A stretch of 64,000 nucleotides of DNA from Eustoma russellianum (taxonomy: Eukaryota > Streptophyta > Magnoliopsida > Gentianales > Gentianaceae), in assembly GCA_036186865.1 (NCBI GenBank), contig AP025054.1, positions 22,106,122-22,170,121 on the forward strand, given 5' to 3'. Below are positions 49,658 through 59,749 of this stretch, in pieces. Every line of letters starts with the position of its first letter. Within the stretch, counting starts at the first letter, position 1. The position numbers were made by a program, and so were the translations under genes. The notes under the pieces were generated by a model, which ran no database searches, was not told where the DNA came from, and saw only the letters and a list, made by a program, of their open reading frames with translations.

Positions 49658-51487
49658 TGTTATATCCCATTTTTTTAATAAGGGTAAAATAGTCATTGAG
49701 GGGTAATTAATTATTAAACCTCATTGGATTAGGAAATTTTCCCTAAACCCTAATCAAATTTCTATTTAATCACGTGGATACTCCTTCCCTCCCCATTCTA
49801 AACAAGCGCAGCTTTCCACCCAAGAGGAAAAAAAGACGCGATTCTGCCATTAAGCCACAAGGTCGCCGCTTTTAGAGAGGCTAGGGAGGAATACCGCCAC
49901 TCGAATCACGCTCTTCAAACGCGTATCAATTACCAAGTAGGTGCCCCCTTAACATCCGTTGAATGTAAAAACGATAATATTTACTTTCTTTATAAAAACG
50001 GGATCGTGCATTAGTATTTGTGATTGTATAGAGCTTGATTATTAGATTATATGTATATATGATGAATTGTATGTCCGTATATGTGACCGTATATGTATAT
50101 ATATGTATGATGCTATTTTAGTATGAAAAACTCGAAAAAGATTTGATTTTTGATGTGCATGTGAATACCGGAATCGTAGGAAGAAGTGTTTGTGCTGGCG
50201 GCGCGTGGTCGGTGGTGGTGGGTTATGACCACGTGCTGCCGAATGGAGGAACAAGGATGGGGGGCAGCTGAGGTTTGGGGGGGCTGGTTAGGGGCGCGCT
50301 TGGAGAGAAAGGAGGTGGCTGGGGGGTGAGCCAGGGCTGGGGGAGGGTGATGGAGGGGGCAGCTGGAGAGTGGTGCTGGGGGTGAGCCAGAGTGGGGCCG
50401 AGGGAGTGGGGTGGCTGGAGGGGTGAACTTGGGAGTGGGGGCGGGGAGAGAGTTGAAGGGGAGGGAAATTGGAATTCTGGGGAGGGTCGACGAAGGCAGA
50501 GGAAAAAGAAAAAGAAAAAAAAGGAAAAAGAAAAAGAAATTATAAATTGGAAGTTAGGGGGATTCGGGGGAGAATCTGAGGTATAAAGGAGGCGGGAAAA
50601 AAATGGAAATGAAAAAGAAAAAGGAAAAAAGGAAAAAGGAAAAAGGAAAGTAAAAGAAGATGCCGAGTATGATTTCTGTGCATTCATGCATCACGATATT
50701 GCATATATGACATGTTCTGTTCTGTTCCGTTTTGTTCTGTTAGGATATGCAAGACGTAAGTCGCATATCTGATCTGTTCCGTTCCGTTCCATGCTGTTCT
50801 GTTAGGACCCGGGGTCATGCATTGTACGGTTAGATGAATGTTTCTGAGAATGTAGGGTTATCATGCATCACGTATGTGGCATTGCAATTCACGCTCATTT
50901 CGCACGATTATGTGTTTTGATTGTTTTAAGAAGTTATGACCGTTATACGTATTTGTGAAAACGTGGACAGTCTATTTTCGTATTAACGTACTTATATGTA
51001 TTTCACTACTGTCCTAGCATGTATGATCTCGCAGGGCCGAAGCAGGCAGGGTACCTACTGAGTGACGTTTTTGTCGCTCACACCGTTCGTTTTGTTTTCT
51101 TGCAGACGATTCAGGGTATGATTACATATGGGTTGGAGAAGATTCAGAGAAGGCTCAGTGGAGCTCGTAGAGACTATTTGGAGATTGAGGATCAAGAATT
51201 GAGGGAGTTTATTTTATTTATTATCTCATTTGAGGACATAGCTTAGGGATTGCTTATTTAGTTATTTTACGACATCGTTTAAGGGATTATGACTTGATTT
51301 TGACTATATATGATTTTGGGGATTTTACTTTCGATTTAGGGTTTTAAATTGATTTATTTCGCTTCCGCAAACGAATACTCTGTCGTTTTGATAAGTGCAG
51401 GAATCCATACAGACGCCTTGTATATCCCTTAGTGGAATACGGCGGGCGTACCGTTTCTGACCCTAGGGTTCGGGACGGGGCGCTACA
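49658..51487 (+). repeat. Solo LTR (1830 bp), Ty3/gypsy type, inside the MULE transposase
   Basis: TGTTATATCCC...GGGGCGCTACA, flanked by GAAGC (49653-49657 and 51488-51492). The TGTTATATCCC start and the G-rich GGGACGGGGCGCTACA end resemble LTRs of gypsy chromoviruses. It contains a purine-rich, G-rich tract (50225-50650) and short GTTCTGTTCCGTT repeats (50715-50805). Orientation is taken from the terminal sequence style and is tentative. Confidence 0.85.
50225..50650 (+). repeat. G-rich then A/G-rich low-complexity tract in the solo LTR
   Basis: About 250 bp of G-runs (GGGGGGCTGG, TGGGGGAGGG, GGGGCGGGGAGAG) followed by (GAAAAA)n-like sequence. Several G-runs are close enough for quadruplex formation on the plus strand. 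The complementary 154-residue Pro/Ser/Phe-rich ORF (50687-50223) is low complexity and not a gene. Confidence 0.7.
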
Positions 51488-51492
51488 GAAGC

Positions 51493-51668
51493 TAACCCAG
51501 TTTGTAGAAAATATCATGTGAGGGGCCTAAATCAACTCAGATTCACAGCAAAATGGAACGCAACTATATGCAAAATATGTGGTGTATGCCACCAAGTAGG
51601 TCACAATCTTAACACTTGTTGTGCACAACAGCTTCGGAATAATCAGTTGTATTATTATGTTTCTATCT
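51493..51668 (+). pseudogene. MuDR-type transposase C-terminal zinc knuckle
   Basis: Continuation of the transposase after the solo LTR: NQLRFTAKWNATICKICGVCHQVGHNLNTC (about 51525-51617), in which the cysteines and histidine follow CX2CX4HX4C. This knuckle ends many plant MULE transposases. The reading runs to a stop near 51668. Confidence 0.75.
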
Positions 51669-51827
51669 AATGTTTTAGTGTTTTTATATACAATTGTTAC
51701 AATGAGTATTTCTGTATAATGTTTATTTTCATTAACGCCCTTTGTATTTATCCTTTCAATGATTATATTGTTGTTGTATTTTTAATTTCAGTATCTATTT
51801 TTTTGAATGACTAAATCCATAATTAAT

Positions 51828-51876
51828 GGTTAGGGTTTAGGTTTAGGGTTAGGGTTAGGATTAGGATTAGGGTTAT
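51828..51876 (+). repeat. Telomere-like repeat tract (degenerate TTTAGGG/TTAGGG)
   Basis: About seven consecutive units of GGTTTAG, GGTTAG and GATTAG type. The orientation and variants resemble degenerate plant telomere repeats. It lies inside the MULE, just after the transposase end. Confidence 0.7.
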
Positions 51877-52032
51877 AGTTACACTAAAGATAAATAAATC
51901 ATGCAGTTAACCAGACAACATACAAAGTATAACAGTTGTAATACAATACAATACTCATACCGCAAATGTTACTATTAATAAGATAGCACACAAAGCATAT
52001 ACTAAACGCTTCTAGCTATAGTTACACTTCAA

Positions 52033-52314
52033 CTAGCGGGTCTTTTGACAAGTTTTGTAATTTCTTTGACGGTACATTTGTCTTTGAGAACCCAATCTCC
52101 AATGTTGTTTTGGCCTTTTTTGGAAGGTGAACGTTATTGATTGTAGGCAAATATTAGTGCTAGTCTCAGATTTCATCAATATATATTGTGACGACGTATT
52201 AATCAAAGCCTTCATTTTTGCACAGACATGAACGTGGCCATTTACAGACGAATTCAAGGCCATCTTTATGCTTGTATTTTCCAACGGCCACCAATGCGCG
52301 CCTAATAAATTCAT
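52033..52314 (-). other. Unrecognised 93-residue ORF in the MULE, minus strand
   Basis: Open reading with a basic C-terminus (RLGSQRQMYRQRNYKTCQ) between the transposase and the right TIR. I do not recognise it. It could be a remnant of captured or second-gene sequence, or chance. No promoter or splice sites are evident. Confidence 0.2.
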
Positions 52315-52479
52315 CCAATGTTGTGCATTCTTTAACTTTTAGGCTTATCAATTAGATTCCTTCCTAAACACACAAAACAAATGAACTTACATTCTCTCGC
52401 TAAATGCAAAATTCCAACTGTCAATAACGAATTTACGTACGTTATTGCACATTAGGTTATAGGAATGAATAGGATAGAA

Positions 52480-52702
52480 GAATGAATTTTTTTATGAAAC
52501 CGGTTCTGTCAAAATCGCAGTGTGCTTTATGCGTTGACAGAATCATGTGTGCATCATGGCTTTCACAGTACCGCTGGGGTTCTATCGAAACCACGGTCCT
52601 TGATACATCGTGGTTTTCACAGAATCTCAATGCATAATTTTGGGTTTTTTTCCAAATCTATGATAAATGTGGATTTTCTTAATAAAACTAATATTTTTTG
52701 CC
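52480..52702 (-). repeat. MULE right terminal inverted repeat
   Basis: Reverse complement aligns with 46928-47170: GCAAAAAATATTAGTTTTATTAAGAAA.., then GATTCTGTGAAAACCACGATG and CGTGGTTTCGATAGAACC. It defines the element end at about 52702. Confidence 0.7.
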
Positions 52703-53151
52703 ATTTTCATGATTAAAAGATGTTACAAAAGATAGACTAGAAGATCTTCTTTCATTTTCATACTCTCATACTAATCTTATTTTCATTTGTTCTATTAATA
52801 TCTTTTTCTATACCATTCAATTCAGTTGGTTTGATCAATATGGTTTATGGACCATGACTTTATCCATACTCTTTTAAGTTCTTGTACTATGTATTATATT
52901 TATTCTCCTTATAATTTGCTAAATTGATCCAAAGTATAATCTTTTATTCTCGAGTATGTCTTTTTCTTTGACTTTAAAATCATGTTTAGAAAATGACTTC
53001 TTTATCAACAAAATTTTCTTTTTCTTTTCATTTTTCGAATACTGATATATTTGTTCACCTTTTTCCTATTCAAATTGCTGTGTTTTTTGCAGCTGTTAGC
53101 CTATGTAGGGAGCATTTTTTTAATTCTAAAAGTACCATTGATGCTCGGCTA
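52703..53151. other. AT-rich spacer, nothing recognised
   Basis: T-rich 450 bp between the MULE and the next LTR. The 88-residue ORF starting at 52993 runs into the LTR and has no recognisable motif. Confidence 0.4.
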
Positions 53152-54009
53152 TGTTGGAAAGTACGTCAAAGTATTTTAAAATTTGCTCTAAACTTATATA
53201 AAACATCTAAGATGTTGTTTTGGAGATTGAATGATGATTTGAACATTTTAAACTTGTAAGAAATCACTTGGATCGATCTATGTATGAGTTGGATCGAACC
53301 AAGTGAAAGCTGAAATGAAGTTGAGTGTTTTGTTGGACATAGATCGATCACATCGATCGATGTGGTATGGATGCAAAGTTGGATCTCCCTGTCTAATATA
53401 GATCGATCACGTCACACGATACATCGATCGATCGATGTTGGTAGGGTGCAAAGTTGGAACTCTCTGTCCAACATCGATTGATGACATCGATCGACCGAAG
53501 TGGACACCGATCAATCGATGTGCCAAAAGATAGGACTTTTTACTTTGAATTGCATCTTTTGATCCAAGAATCATCTTCCTTCCTACATGAACGTTATGAA
53601 ACTGACATGAAGGTTAATTAAACTGCTAAAATGGGTTTTTAAAGTGGCATTTACACAATCCAAAGCCTATAAATGGTAGGCCTTGCTATCTTAAATCAGA
53701 TACAAGAACTGTTGCCAAAATTCTGAAAAATTTCAGCACTTGTTTTTCTCCAACTCTTCTTCTTCCTCCATTATCAATCACTTCTATAAGCAAGTCAAAC
53801 TCTCTCTCTTAGAGCAAAGGAAAGAGAGTAAGCTGTTATATCCTGGAAAGTATTTTCTTGAAGACTACCTTGCTCATCGGTAGAGGCAAAATTGCTTTAA
53901 GGACAATGGTCATCTAGTCACGCCTCGACTTTTGATTTTCTCTGTTGTTCATTTGGTATCCATATTCCTACTCATTTGTCCAACTTTCTTAAAGCAATTT
54001 CTGATGAAT
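53152..54009 (+). repeat. 5' LTR and leader of a second copia lineage
   Basis: Starts TGTTGGAAAGTAC, like the LTR at 63086. It includes a palindrome array (53265-53525), TATA box CTATAAATGG (53667-53676), a C/T-rich leader and the block GACTACCTTGCTCATCGGTAGAGG (about 53860), which recurs at 63837. The LTR 3' end is not certain (somewhere in about 53950-54000); a degenerate TTGGTATC at about 53956 may be the remains of the primer site. A gag start follows at 54010. Confidence 0.75.
53265..53525 (+). repeat. Palindrome array in the second copia lineage (ATCGATCGAT type)
   Basis: Words such as ACATAGATCGATCACATCG, CATCGATCGATCGATG and CCGATCAATCGATGTG, separated by CAAAGTTGGA-CTC-CTGTC spacers. 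Located 140-400 bp upstream of the TATA box. Same core word as in the 2.7-kb LTRs but a different spacer vocabulary. Confidence 0.75.
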
Positions 54010-54558
54010 ATGGCTACTAGACAAGCACATGTTCCTGACATGTCTAAAATGGAGCCATTTGATGTCAGATTTTTTTAAACGATGGGCAGCCAATGTGCTC
54101 TTTTCCTTGAGATGATGTATGCTTCATATGTGCTAACAAAAGACAAACCAACAGACGAAACAGAAGGCACCAAATACGAGGCTGACAATACAACTTGCAG
54201 AGGGCATATCTTGCACTTCCTCTCCAATTCTCGTCAGTAAAGGACATATGAACAGCACTTCAGAACAAATATGATTATGAAAATGTTGGCAAAAGAAAGT
54301 ATGTGGTCAGCGATTTTTGAAAATTCAAATGGTGGACCATACATCAGTTAATGATCAGATTCACCAACATTAGCAATGGGTGGATAATCTCGAACAAGAA
54401 GGCATCAGGATATATGAAACTTTCCAGGCTGCCTCCTTGTTGGAGAAATTACACTCTTCTTGGAGCAAGTATAAGAAGAGAGGTAAACATGATGATGCCA
54501 AGCTCACAATGAATGGTGTCATCAGGCATATTCGAATTGAAGAAAACAACATGTTGGA
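54010..54558 (+). pseudogene. gag of the second copia lineage, 5' part
   Basis: Starts MATRQAHVPDMSKMEPFDV at 54010, then the capsid blocks YASYVLTKDKP, ADNTTCRGHILHFLSNS and IEENNML, typical of copia gag (UBN2 family). There is one extra T in the run near 54072 and another break near 54108. Part (54380-54558) is in an open frame. It is interrupted at 54558 by the insertion of a Tat-type element (TSD TTGGA) and continues at 60632. Confidence 0.82.
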
Positions 54559-55425
54559 TGATGAAGCCGGATCTCCACCAAGGGTTAAGATGACCTCGAT
54601 TTAACTTCGTCAGTTAACACAAAAGTCTGTCAACTGGAATTGATAATATGTAGCTAGAATAGCGCCAAATATCCTGCACAATGTAGCACAGGTCAGAGGT
54701 CCCGGGGGGTTGGCCCCGGGAAAAACCCTCCGACGCTCAAGTCAGTTTGGGCCATATCTCAATGAGGTTTTAATGTAAAGAGATAAGTTGGGAAGTTCTC
54801 ACAGTGTTTGCCGAAGAGCAAGGGATATGTGTATGTTGTCAAGTCTCGTCCCTTTCTTTGTCATGGTTTCCTTACCTTTATAGATTTCTTTTTCAACCAA
54901 AAACTCTGATGATAGCTTGGGGAAGAAGCTTTGTTTAGGGCAGAGAGCCTAAGACATAATAGGTCTGCTGATGTGATTAATAGGCCGGCCTAGTTGATGT
55001 GAATGATAGACCGGCTATTGTGACCTTGGCGTGCTCAGGAAGACCAAACAGCTGTGGTCGATATTATTGGAGAAATATTCCCGTTTGAGGGTCCTTCGAA
55101 GTAGTATCGTAATGGGTTCACTTAGCTGGGGTACACAGCTATCTTCTGCTGAAGTGCGCTAGCTGCTGTGGTACGCAGACGCAGCTGCGCCTTGCCGAAG
55201 TGTATGGCTTTGCCTTAAATGAAGTAGTCCGGAGTGCAGCATTTGATCATACGCTGAAGTTAATGCCGAGGTGCAAACCTTAGGGTGTCGTGTTGCCCTA
55301 CTGAGGTGTTACTGAGCCATTCTTAGGCACCAAGCAGCTGAACTGCAGTGCTTCAATACACTGGGCTTTTGGGACTAAACTGTTGACTGTTATCGACTAG
55401 TTGTCGATCCGGTTATGGTTTATCA
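54559..55425 (-). repeat. 3' LTR (867 bp) of the Tat-type element
   Basis: In element sense, TGATAAACC..GGCTTCATCA. Preceded on the inner side (55426-55440) by a polypurine-like TCTGGAGGCAAA in sense. Lacks a GGCCGGACA-like insertion present near 60510 of the partner. On the minus strand a TATA-like box is not obvious. Confidence 0.93.
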
Positions 55426-55673
55426 TTTGCCTCCAGATTTTGTGTGGCTGAGCTGAACTGTGAAGGCATACAAATCTTGTCTTTATGTCACGGCCAATCC
55501 CTTTAGCCACATGTTTTATCTTTTTTCGCCTGCTTCCTACGCAGGTGGTGGTTCCGATGCTCCATTATTGCTTCTTTGTCGATTCCGTTTCCCGAGGGAG
55601 GGAGATACGTGAATCTCCGCCTTTTGGAATTTCAAATTTAAAACGAAAAGGTGTCCTTTTTTCTTCCCCCGCC

Positions 55674-56355
55674 TATAAATAGAGAGGCTTCTACCTCTTC
55701 CTTCTTCATCCTTCGCTTGAGTTCCTCATCTTATATGCCGCTTCTCTTTCTTTTCTTCCTTTCAGTCCGGTCCTTACCCTTCATGTATGAATTTCCGAAA
55801 TATGTTTGCCCTTTTATTTCTCAAGAATCTGGAAAATACCTGTGAGATGCAGTCATTTCCTAAAGAATTTGATTCTGATGGGAACAATCTTTCTTCACAG
55901 AGATTGTCCTTTTCCTGTAACCCTTTTTCGGTTATCGTCGTATCTTTTGCTTTAGCGCCTCTGTCATTTCATGACGAGGATTCTCCTTCGACATATTCCT
56001 TTCCAACGAAGGTTCTGCTTTGCTGTTTTGTAATCGCACAAACTTCTTTTCTTTCAGTGAAGCAAGAAACAATTGCGATTACATTCTTCGCAGGCCATTT
56101 TCAAGGTATGGTAGCGGTGTAGCAAGGGCGGCAACAATGCCGCAAAACTTTTCCTCTACCATGTAACCATAGAGGGGACGATTGCTAAGAAGTCTACCTG
56201 GTCCTGGATAAGGATCTTTCGCTGCTCTTCATAGTCCAAGTCCGAGGCTGTATCCAGATTGCCGAGTTTTCGAATTATAGGAGAAGATTTCATAGTTGAA
56301 CAGGATTTTCCCTTGTAAACAACTTGTAGTTGTAATAGATTCCGTATTCAATAAA
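55674..56355 (+). promoter_or_regulatory. Antisense transcription unit inside the Tat-type element (TATA box to poly(A) signal)
   Basis: On the plus strand, opposite to gag, CTATAAATAGAGAGG (TATA at 55674-55682) is followed by a C/T-rich leader (55690-55730), short ORFs (from 55735 and from 55787, the latter 111 codons to 56122) and an AATAAA signal at 56350-56355. Antisense extra ORFs between pol and 3' LTR are known in Tat-lineage elements (for example Grande and Ogre relatives). The product is not recognised. The 111-codon ORF is Phe/Ser-rich with a hydrophobic C-terminal half; a splice acceptor-like TTTCAG lies at about 55766. Confidence 0.55.
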
Positions 56356-56514
56356 GGTTTGTTTTTTGCCTTCTGATTTGTTCTGGCTAATATTTTGAAG
56401 CTTAATCTTGCTCTTTTTCCTTAGATGGTGGGTGTTGGCCTTCTAGTCTGCGCAGTTCTTTTTATTTGCTTTCCACTTGCCCTGTGGTTATAGTTCGTAA
56501 GCTTTTGGCCTTCA

Positions 56515-57000
56515 GTCTGACTTGCTCAGTTTGGAAGTATTTATCTTCGGCCTAACTTGCTCAGTTTGCAAGTATTTATCTTCGGCCTGACTTGCTCAGG
56601 TTGCAAGTATTTATCTTCGGCCTGACTTGCTCAGGTTGCAAGTATTTATCTTCGGCCTAACTTGCTCAGTTTGCAAGTATTTTTCTTCGGCCTGACTTGC
56701 TCAGTTTGCAAGTATTTATCTCCGGCCTGACTTGCTCAGGTTGCAAGTATTTATCTTCGGCCTGACTTGCTCAGGTTGCAAGTATTTATCTTCGGCCTGA
56801 CTTGCTCAGTTTGAAAGTATTTTTCTTCGGCCTGACTTGCTCAGTTTGCAAGTATTTATCTTCGGCCTGACTTGCTCAGGTTGCAAGTATTTATCTTCGG
56901 CCTGACTTGCTCAGTTTGCAAGTATTTTTCTTCGGCCTGACTTGCTCAGTTTGCAAGTCTTTGGCCTGACTTGCTCAGTTTGCAAGTATTTATCTTCGGT
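56515..57000 (+). repeat. Minisatellite array 1, 35-bp unit, about 14 copies
   Basis: The unit contains CGGCCTGACTTGCTCAGG and TTGCAAGTATTTATC. Fourteen copies counted by the ACTTGCTCAG core, with one short copy near 56960. Direct, head to tail, no spacers. Lies in the 3' non-coding zone of the Tat-type element. Confidence 0.95.
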
Positions 57001-57125
57001 CATAGGTGTATCTCTCAAGTTTCTGCTTTCACGCTTGGTTTCTCAGTTTGGCTGAGTTGAAATGTTGGAAAAACTTATGCTAGACCTTTTGACTTTTTCG
57101 AGGTGGGCATATAGGGAACTTATCA

Positions 57126-57740
57126 TGTTCTGCTGAGTCCTGCTCAGCCACCCCGACCTGCTGGGGAAAAATGTAAGGAACTTCTTTTGTTCCGCTGAGT
57201 CCTGCTCAGCCACCCAGACCTGTTGGGAAAGAAATGTAGGGAACTTGTTTTGTTCTGCTGAGTCCTGCTCAACCACCCAGACCTGCTGGGGAAGAAATAT
57301 AGGGAACTTGTTTTGTTCCGCTGAGTCATGCTCAGCCACCCACACCTGCTGGGGAAAAAATGTAGGGAACTTGTTTTGTTCCGCTGAGTCCTGCTCAGCC
57401 ACCCAGACCTGCTGGGGAAGAAATGTAGGGAACTTGTTTTGTTCCGCTGAGTCCTGCTCAGCCACCTAGACCTGCTGGGGAAAAAATGTAGGGAACTTGT
57501 TTTGTTCCGCTGAGTCCTGCTCAGCCACCTAGACCTGCTGGGGAAAAAATGTAGGGAACTTGTTTTGTTCCGCTGAGTCCTGCTCAGCCACCCAGACCTA
57601 CTGGGGAAGAAATGTAGGGAACTTGTTTTGTTCCGCTGAGTCCTGCTCAGCCACCCAGACCTGCTGAGGAAGAAATGTAAGGAACTTGTTTTGTTCCGCT
57701 GAGTCCTGCTCAGCCACCCAGACCTGCTGGGGAAAATGAT
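57126..57740 (+). repeat. Minisatellite array 2, 63-bp unit, about 10 copies
   Basis: The unit includes GTTCCGCTGAGTCCTGCTCA, GCCACCCAGACCTGCTGGGG and AAATGTAGGGAACTTGTTTT. Because 63 is a multiple of three, ORFs on both strands stay open through it (21-residue repeat with SAEQNKFPTFLPQQVWV on the minus strand). This looks like a consequence of the unit length rather than a gene. Confidence 0.95.
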
Positions 57741-58610
57741 GTTGAGACCTGCTCAACCTTCCACACCTGCTGGGTAAGAATATCGGGAAACCTGTCCCAT
57801 CCTGCTGAGACCTGCTCAGCCTTCCAGACCTGCTGGGTAAGAATGATGTTGAGACCTGCTCAACCTTCCAGACCTGCTGGGTAAGAATATCGGGAAACCT
57901 GTCCCATCCTGCTGAGACCTGCTCAGCCTTCCAGACCTGCTGGGTAGGAATGATGTTGAGACCTGCTCAACCTTCCAGACCTGCTGGGTAAGAATATCGG
58001 GAAACCTGTCCCATCCTGCTGAGACCTGCTCAGCCTTCCAGACCTGCTGGGTAAGAATAATGTTGAGACCTTCTTAACCTTCCAGACCTGCTGGGTAAGA
58101 ATATCGGGAAACCTGTCCCATCCTGCTGAGACCTGCTCAGCCTTCCAGACCTGCTGGGTAAGAATGATGTTGAGACCTGCTCAACCTTCCAGACCTGCTG
58201 GGTAAGAATATCGGGAAACCTGTCCCATCCTGCTGAGACCTGCTCAGCCTTCCAGAACTGCTGGGTAAGAATATCGGGAAACCTGTCCCATCCTGCTGAG
58301 ACCTACTCAGCCTTCCAGACCTGCTGGGTAAGAATAATGTTGAGACCTTCTTAACCTTCCAGACCTGCTGGGTAAGAATATCGGGAAACCTGTCCCATCC
58401 TGCTGAGACCTGCTCAGCCTTCCAGACCTGCTGGGTAAGAATGATGTTGAGACCTGCTCAACCTTCCAGACCTGCTGGGTAAGAATATCGGGAAACCTGT
58501 CCCATCCTGCTGAGACCTGCTCAGCCTTCCAGACCTACTGGGTAAGAATATCGGGAAACCTGTCCCATCCTGCTGAGACCTGCTCAGCCTTCCAGACCTG
58601 CTGGGTATGC
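57741..58610 (+). repeat. Minisatellite array 3, ~107-bp higher-order unit
   Basis: Alternation of a ~45-bp sub-unit (GATGTTGAGACCTGCTCAAC..) and a ~62-bp sub-unit (ATCGGGAAACCTGTCCCATC..), both ending CCAGACCTGCTGGGTAAGAAT. Some units lack the short part (for example about 58260 and 58540). The core GCTGAG-x-CCTGCTCAGCC with CCAGACCTGCTGGG is shared with array 2, so the two arrays have a common origin. Confidence 0.93.
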
Positions 58611-58766
58611 CCCCACTTCTATCGTGGGTGATAGATAGCCATGAATTATGCACCACGTGGTGACTTTAAAAGGGGCCCAGTTAAATACAAGAGATTGATC
58701 CTCTAATAATATAGGACCGGGAGATTCTGGATGAAGAAGAATCAGACCGCGATTCAAAACGCTCAT

Positions 58767-59633
58767 TTAGATAAACCTTATATGCTCAGAAATCCGCGTT
58801 CCTCCCTCATCGAAATCCGAATCGGTGTCTCCTTGATAATCCTGGTGGTATCCGGGTCTACAACCCTCCATCGGAGGGGGTTTACCAAAGTCTAGCCTGT
58901 TGTAAAGCCTAGTCCTGGGATTATAGAAGCGTTGCAGGTGACCCAGCTCAATAAGGTGTTCAATTTCGTGCCCAAGCTGTCTACAATCTTCCGTATCATG
59001 CCCAATATCGTGGTGATAGAGGCAGTACAGTTGATGGTTTCTTTTGTGGATTGGTCCAGCGAGGGGCGGGGGTTCTTTTGCCAGTGATTTTTTCCTCATA
59101 TAAGAAAGGATATAAGCCTTAGAGGCTAGCAGAGAATTCCTTTCCTCACCTTGGCTCCCTAGCCGAATCTTAACAGAGCATCTTTCCTGCAACGGTGCTT
59201 TGCCCTTGTTTCCCGTTTTCCTGCCATGTTTGAAAGGCAGGGAAACTTTTTGATTATATCTCGAGGTTTGGTGGCCAGGCTTTCGTTCTGGCCACATCCT
59301 TTTGGGCATAGGCCTTTCCTCGCGTCTGGAACAATAACCAGGCCGAGTAGGAGAATATTCTATGTGATCCAGTGGATGGGAGTTATCGAAACGGGGTCCG
59401 CTGGACTTTTCTGCAGGCGCCTTCCCCTTCATCTCCCTTAATACTGCTTGAAAAACCTCCGGGTTTTGAGCCACATAACGAATGGCTCGCATGTGCTCTT
59501 CATATGTGAAAGCCAAGGGAGTTGAAGATTCCCCCGGCTCCGTTGAGCATTGATCAGTTTGTTGTTGAGAAAATTTTTGACTCCTTCCAGATGTCATGGG
59601 TTGTTTGGTCCCTTGACTATCTCTGTTACTCAT
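58767..59633 (-). CDS. gag of the Tat-type element (288 residues)
   Basis: Intact minus-strand ORF, MSNRDSQGTKQPMTSG to EHIRFI. It includes FTYEEHMRAIRYVAQNPEVF and the gag block LYCLYHHDIGHDTEDCRQLGHEIEHLIELGHLQRF, in which Cys and His follow the CX2H/GHDTEDC pattern of Ty3/gypsy gag. Shorter than full gypsy gag, so the N-terminal capsid part may be reduced. The start codon lies about 100 bp after the primer site. It could still be translated, being the only intact retroelement gene in the window besides isolated domain frames. The role would be particle formation; it is non-autonomous without pol. Confidence 0.85.
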   Translation of the reverse strand: MSNRDSQGTKQPMTSGRSQKFSQQQTDQCSTEPGESSTPLAFTYEEHMRAIRYVAQNPEVFQAVLREMKGKAPAEKSSGPRFDNSHPLDHIEYSPTRPGYCSRREERPMPKRMWPERKPGHQTSRYNQKVSLPFKHGRKTGNKGKAPLQERCSVKIRLGSQGEERNSLLASKAYILSYMRKKSLAKEPPPLAGPIHKRNHQLYCLYHHDIGHDTEDCRQLGHEIEHLIELGHLQRFYNPRTRLYNRLDFGKPPPMEGCRPGYHQDYQGDTDSDFDEGGTRISEHIRFI

Positions 59634-59730
59634 CTTTCTCTCAATAGCCTCCTAAGATGGTTAGAAAGGCCTCTGAACAATCGTTAGAGAAACTTTGAGC
59701 GGCTGTTTTCTGGGTTATAGGACTAATGGG

Positions 59731-59747
59731 CCCTCCTTCTAGCGCCA
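59731..59747 (-). other. Primer binding site of the Tat-type element
   Basis: In sense, TGGCGCTAGAAGGAGGG follows the 5' LTR end by two bases. TGGCGC.. primer sites are usual for Tat/Athila gypsy elements; the exact tRNA is not determined here. Confidence 0.7.
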
Positions 59748-59749
59748 AA

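Larger units (their letters stand above)
46928..52702 (+). mobile_element. Mutator-like element (MULE), decayed, with nested solo LTR
   Basis: Long terminal inverted repeats: the left one (about 46928-47170, GACAAAAATATATTGCTTTA.. then AAAATCGCGATGTGCC) aligns with the reverse complement of about 52480-52702 (GGCAAAAAATATTAGTTTTA.. then GAAAACCACGATGTATC). Between them is a MuDR-family transposase in pieces (47400-49657 and 51493-51668). Within the TIRs a motif around CGCGGTTTTGACAGAAC is repeated. I could not find a convincing 9-bp target duplication. A gypsy-type solo LTR (49658-51487) sits inside. Confidence 0.8.

Noticed and set aside
50223..50687. 154-residue Pro/Ser/Phe-rich ORF on the minus strand
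   Set aside because: Complement of a G-rich and (GAAAAA)n tract inside a solo LTR; low complexity.
55485..55682. 65-codon plus-strand ORF before the antisense TATA box
   Set aside because: Ends at the TATA box itself, so it would not be in the predicted antisense transcript.
57043..57465. 140-residue ORF with 21-residue repeats
   Set aside because: Produced by the 63-bp minisatellite; open on both strands, with no gene context.
56515..58610. Regularly repeated units resembling a CRISPR array
   Set aside because: Direct head-to-tail minisatellites without unique spacers, in a plant retrotransposon.
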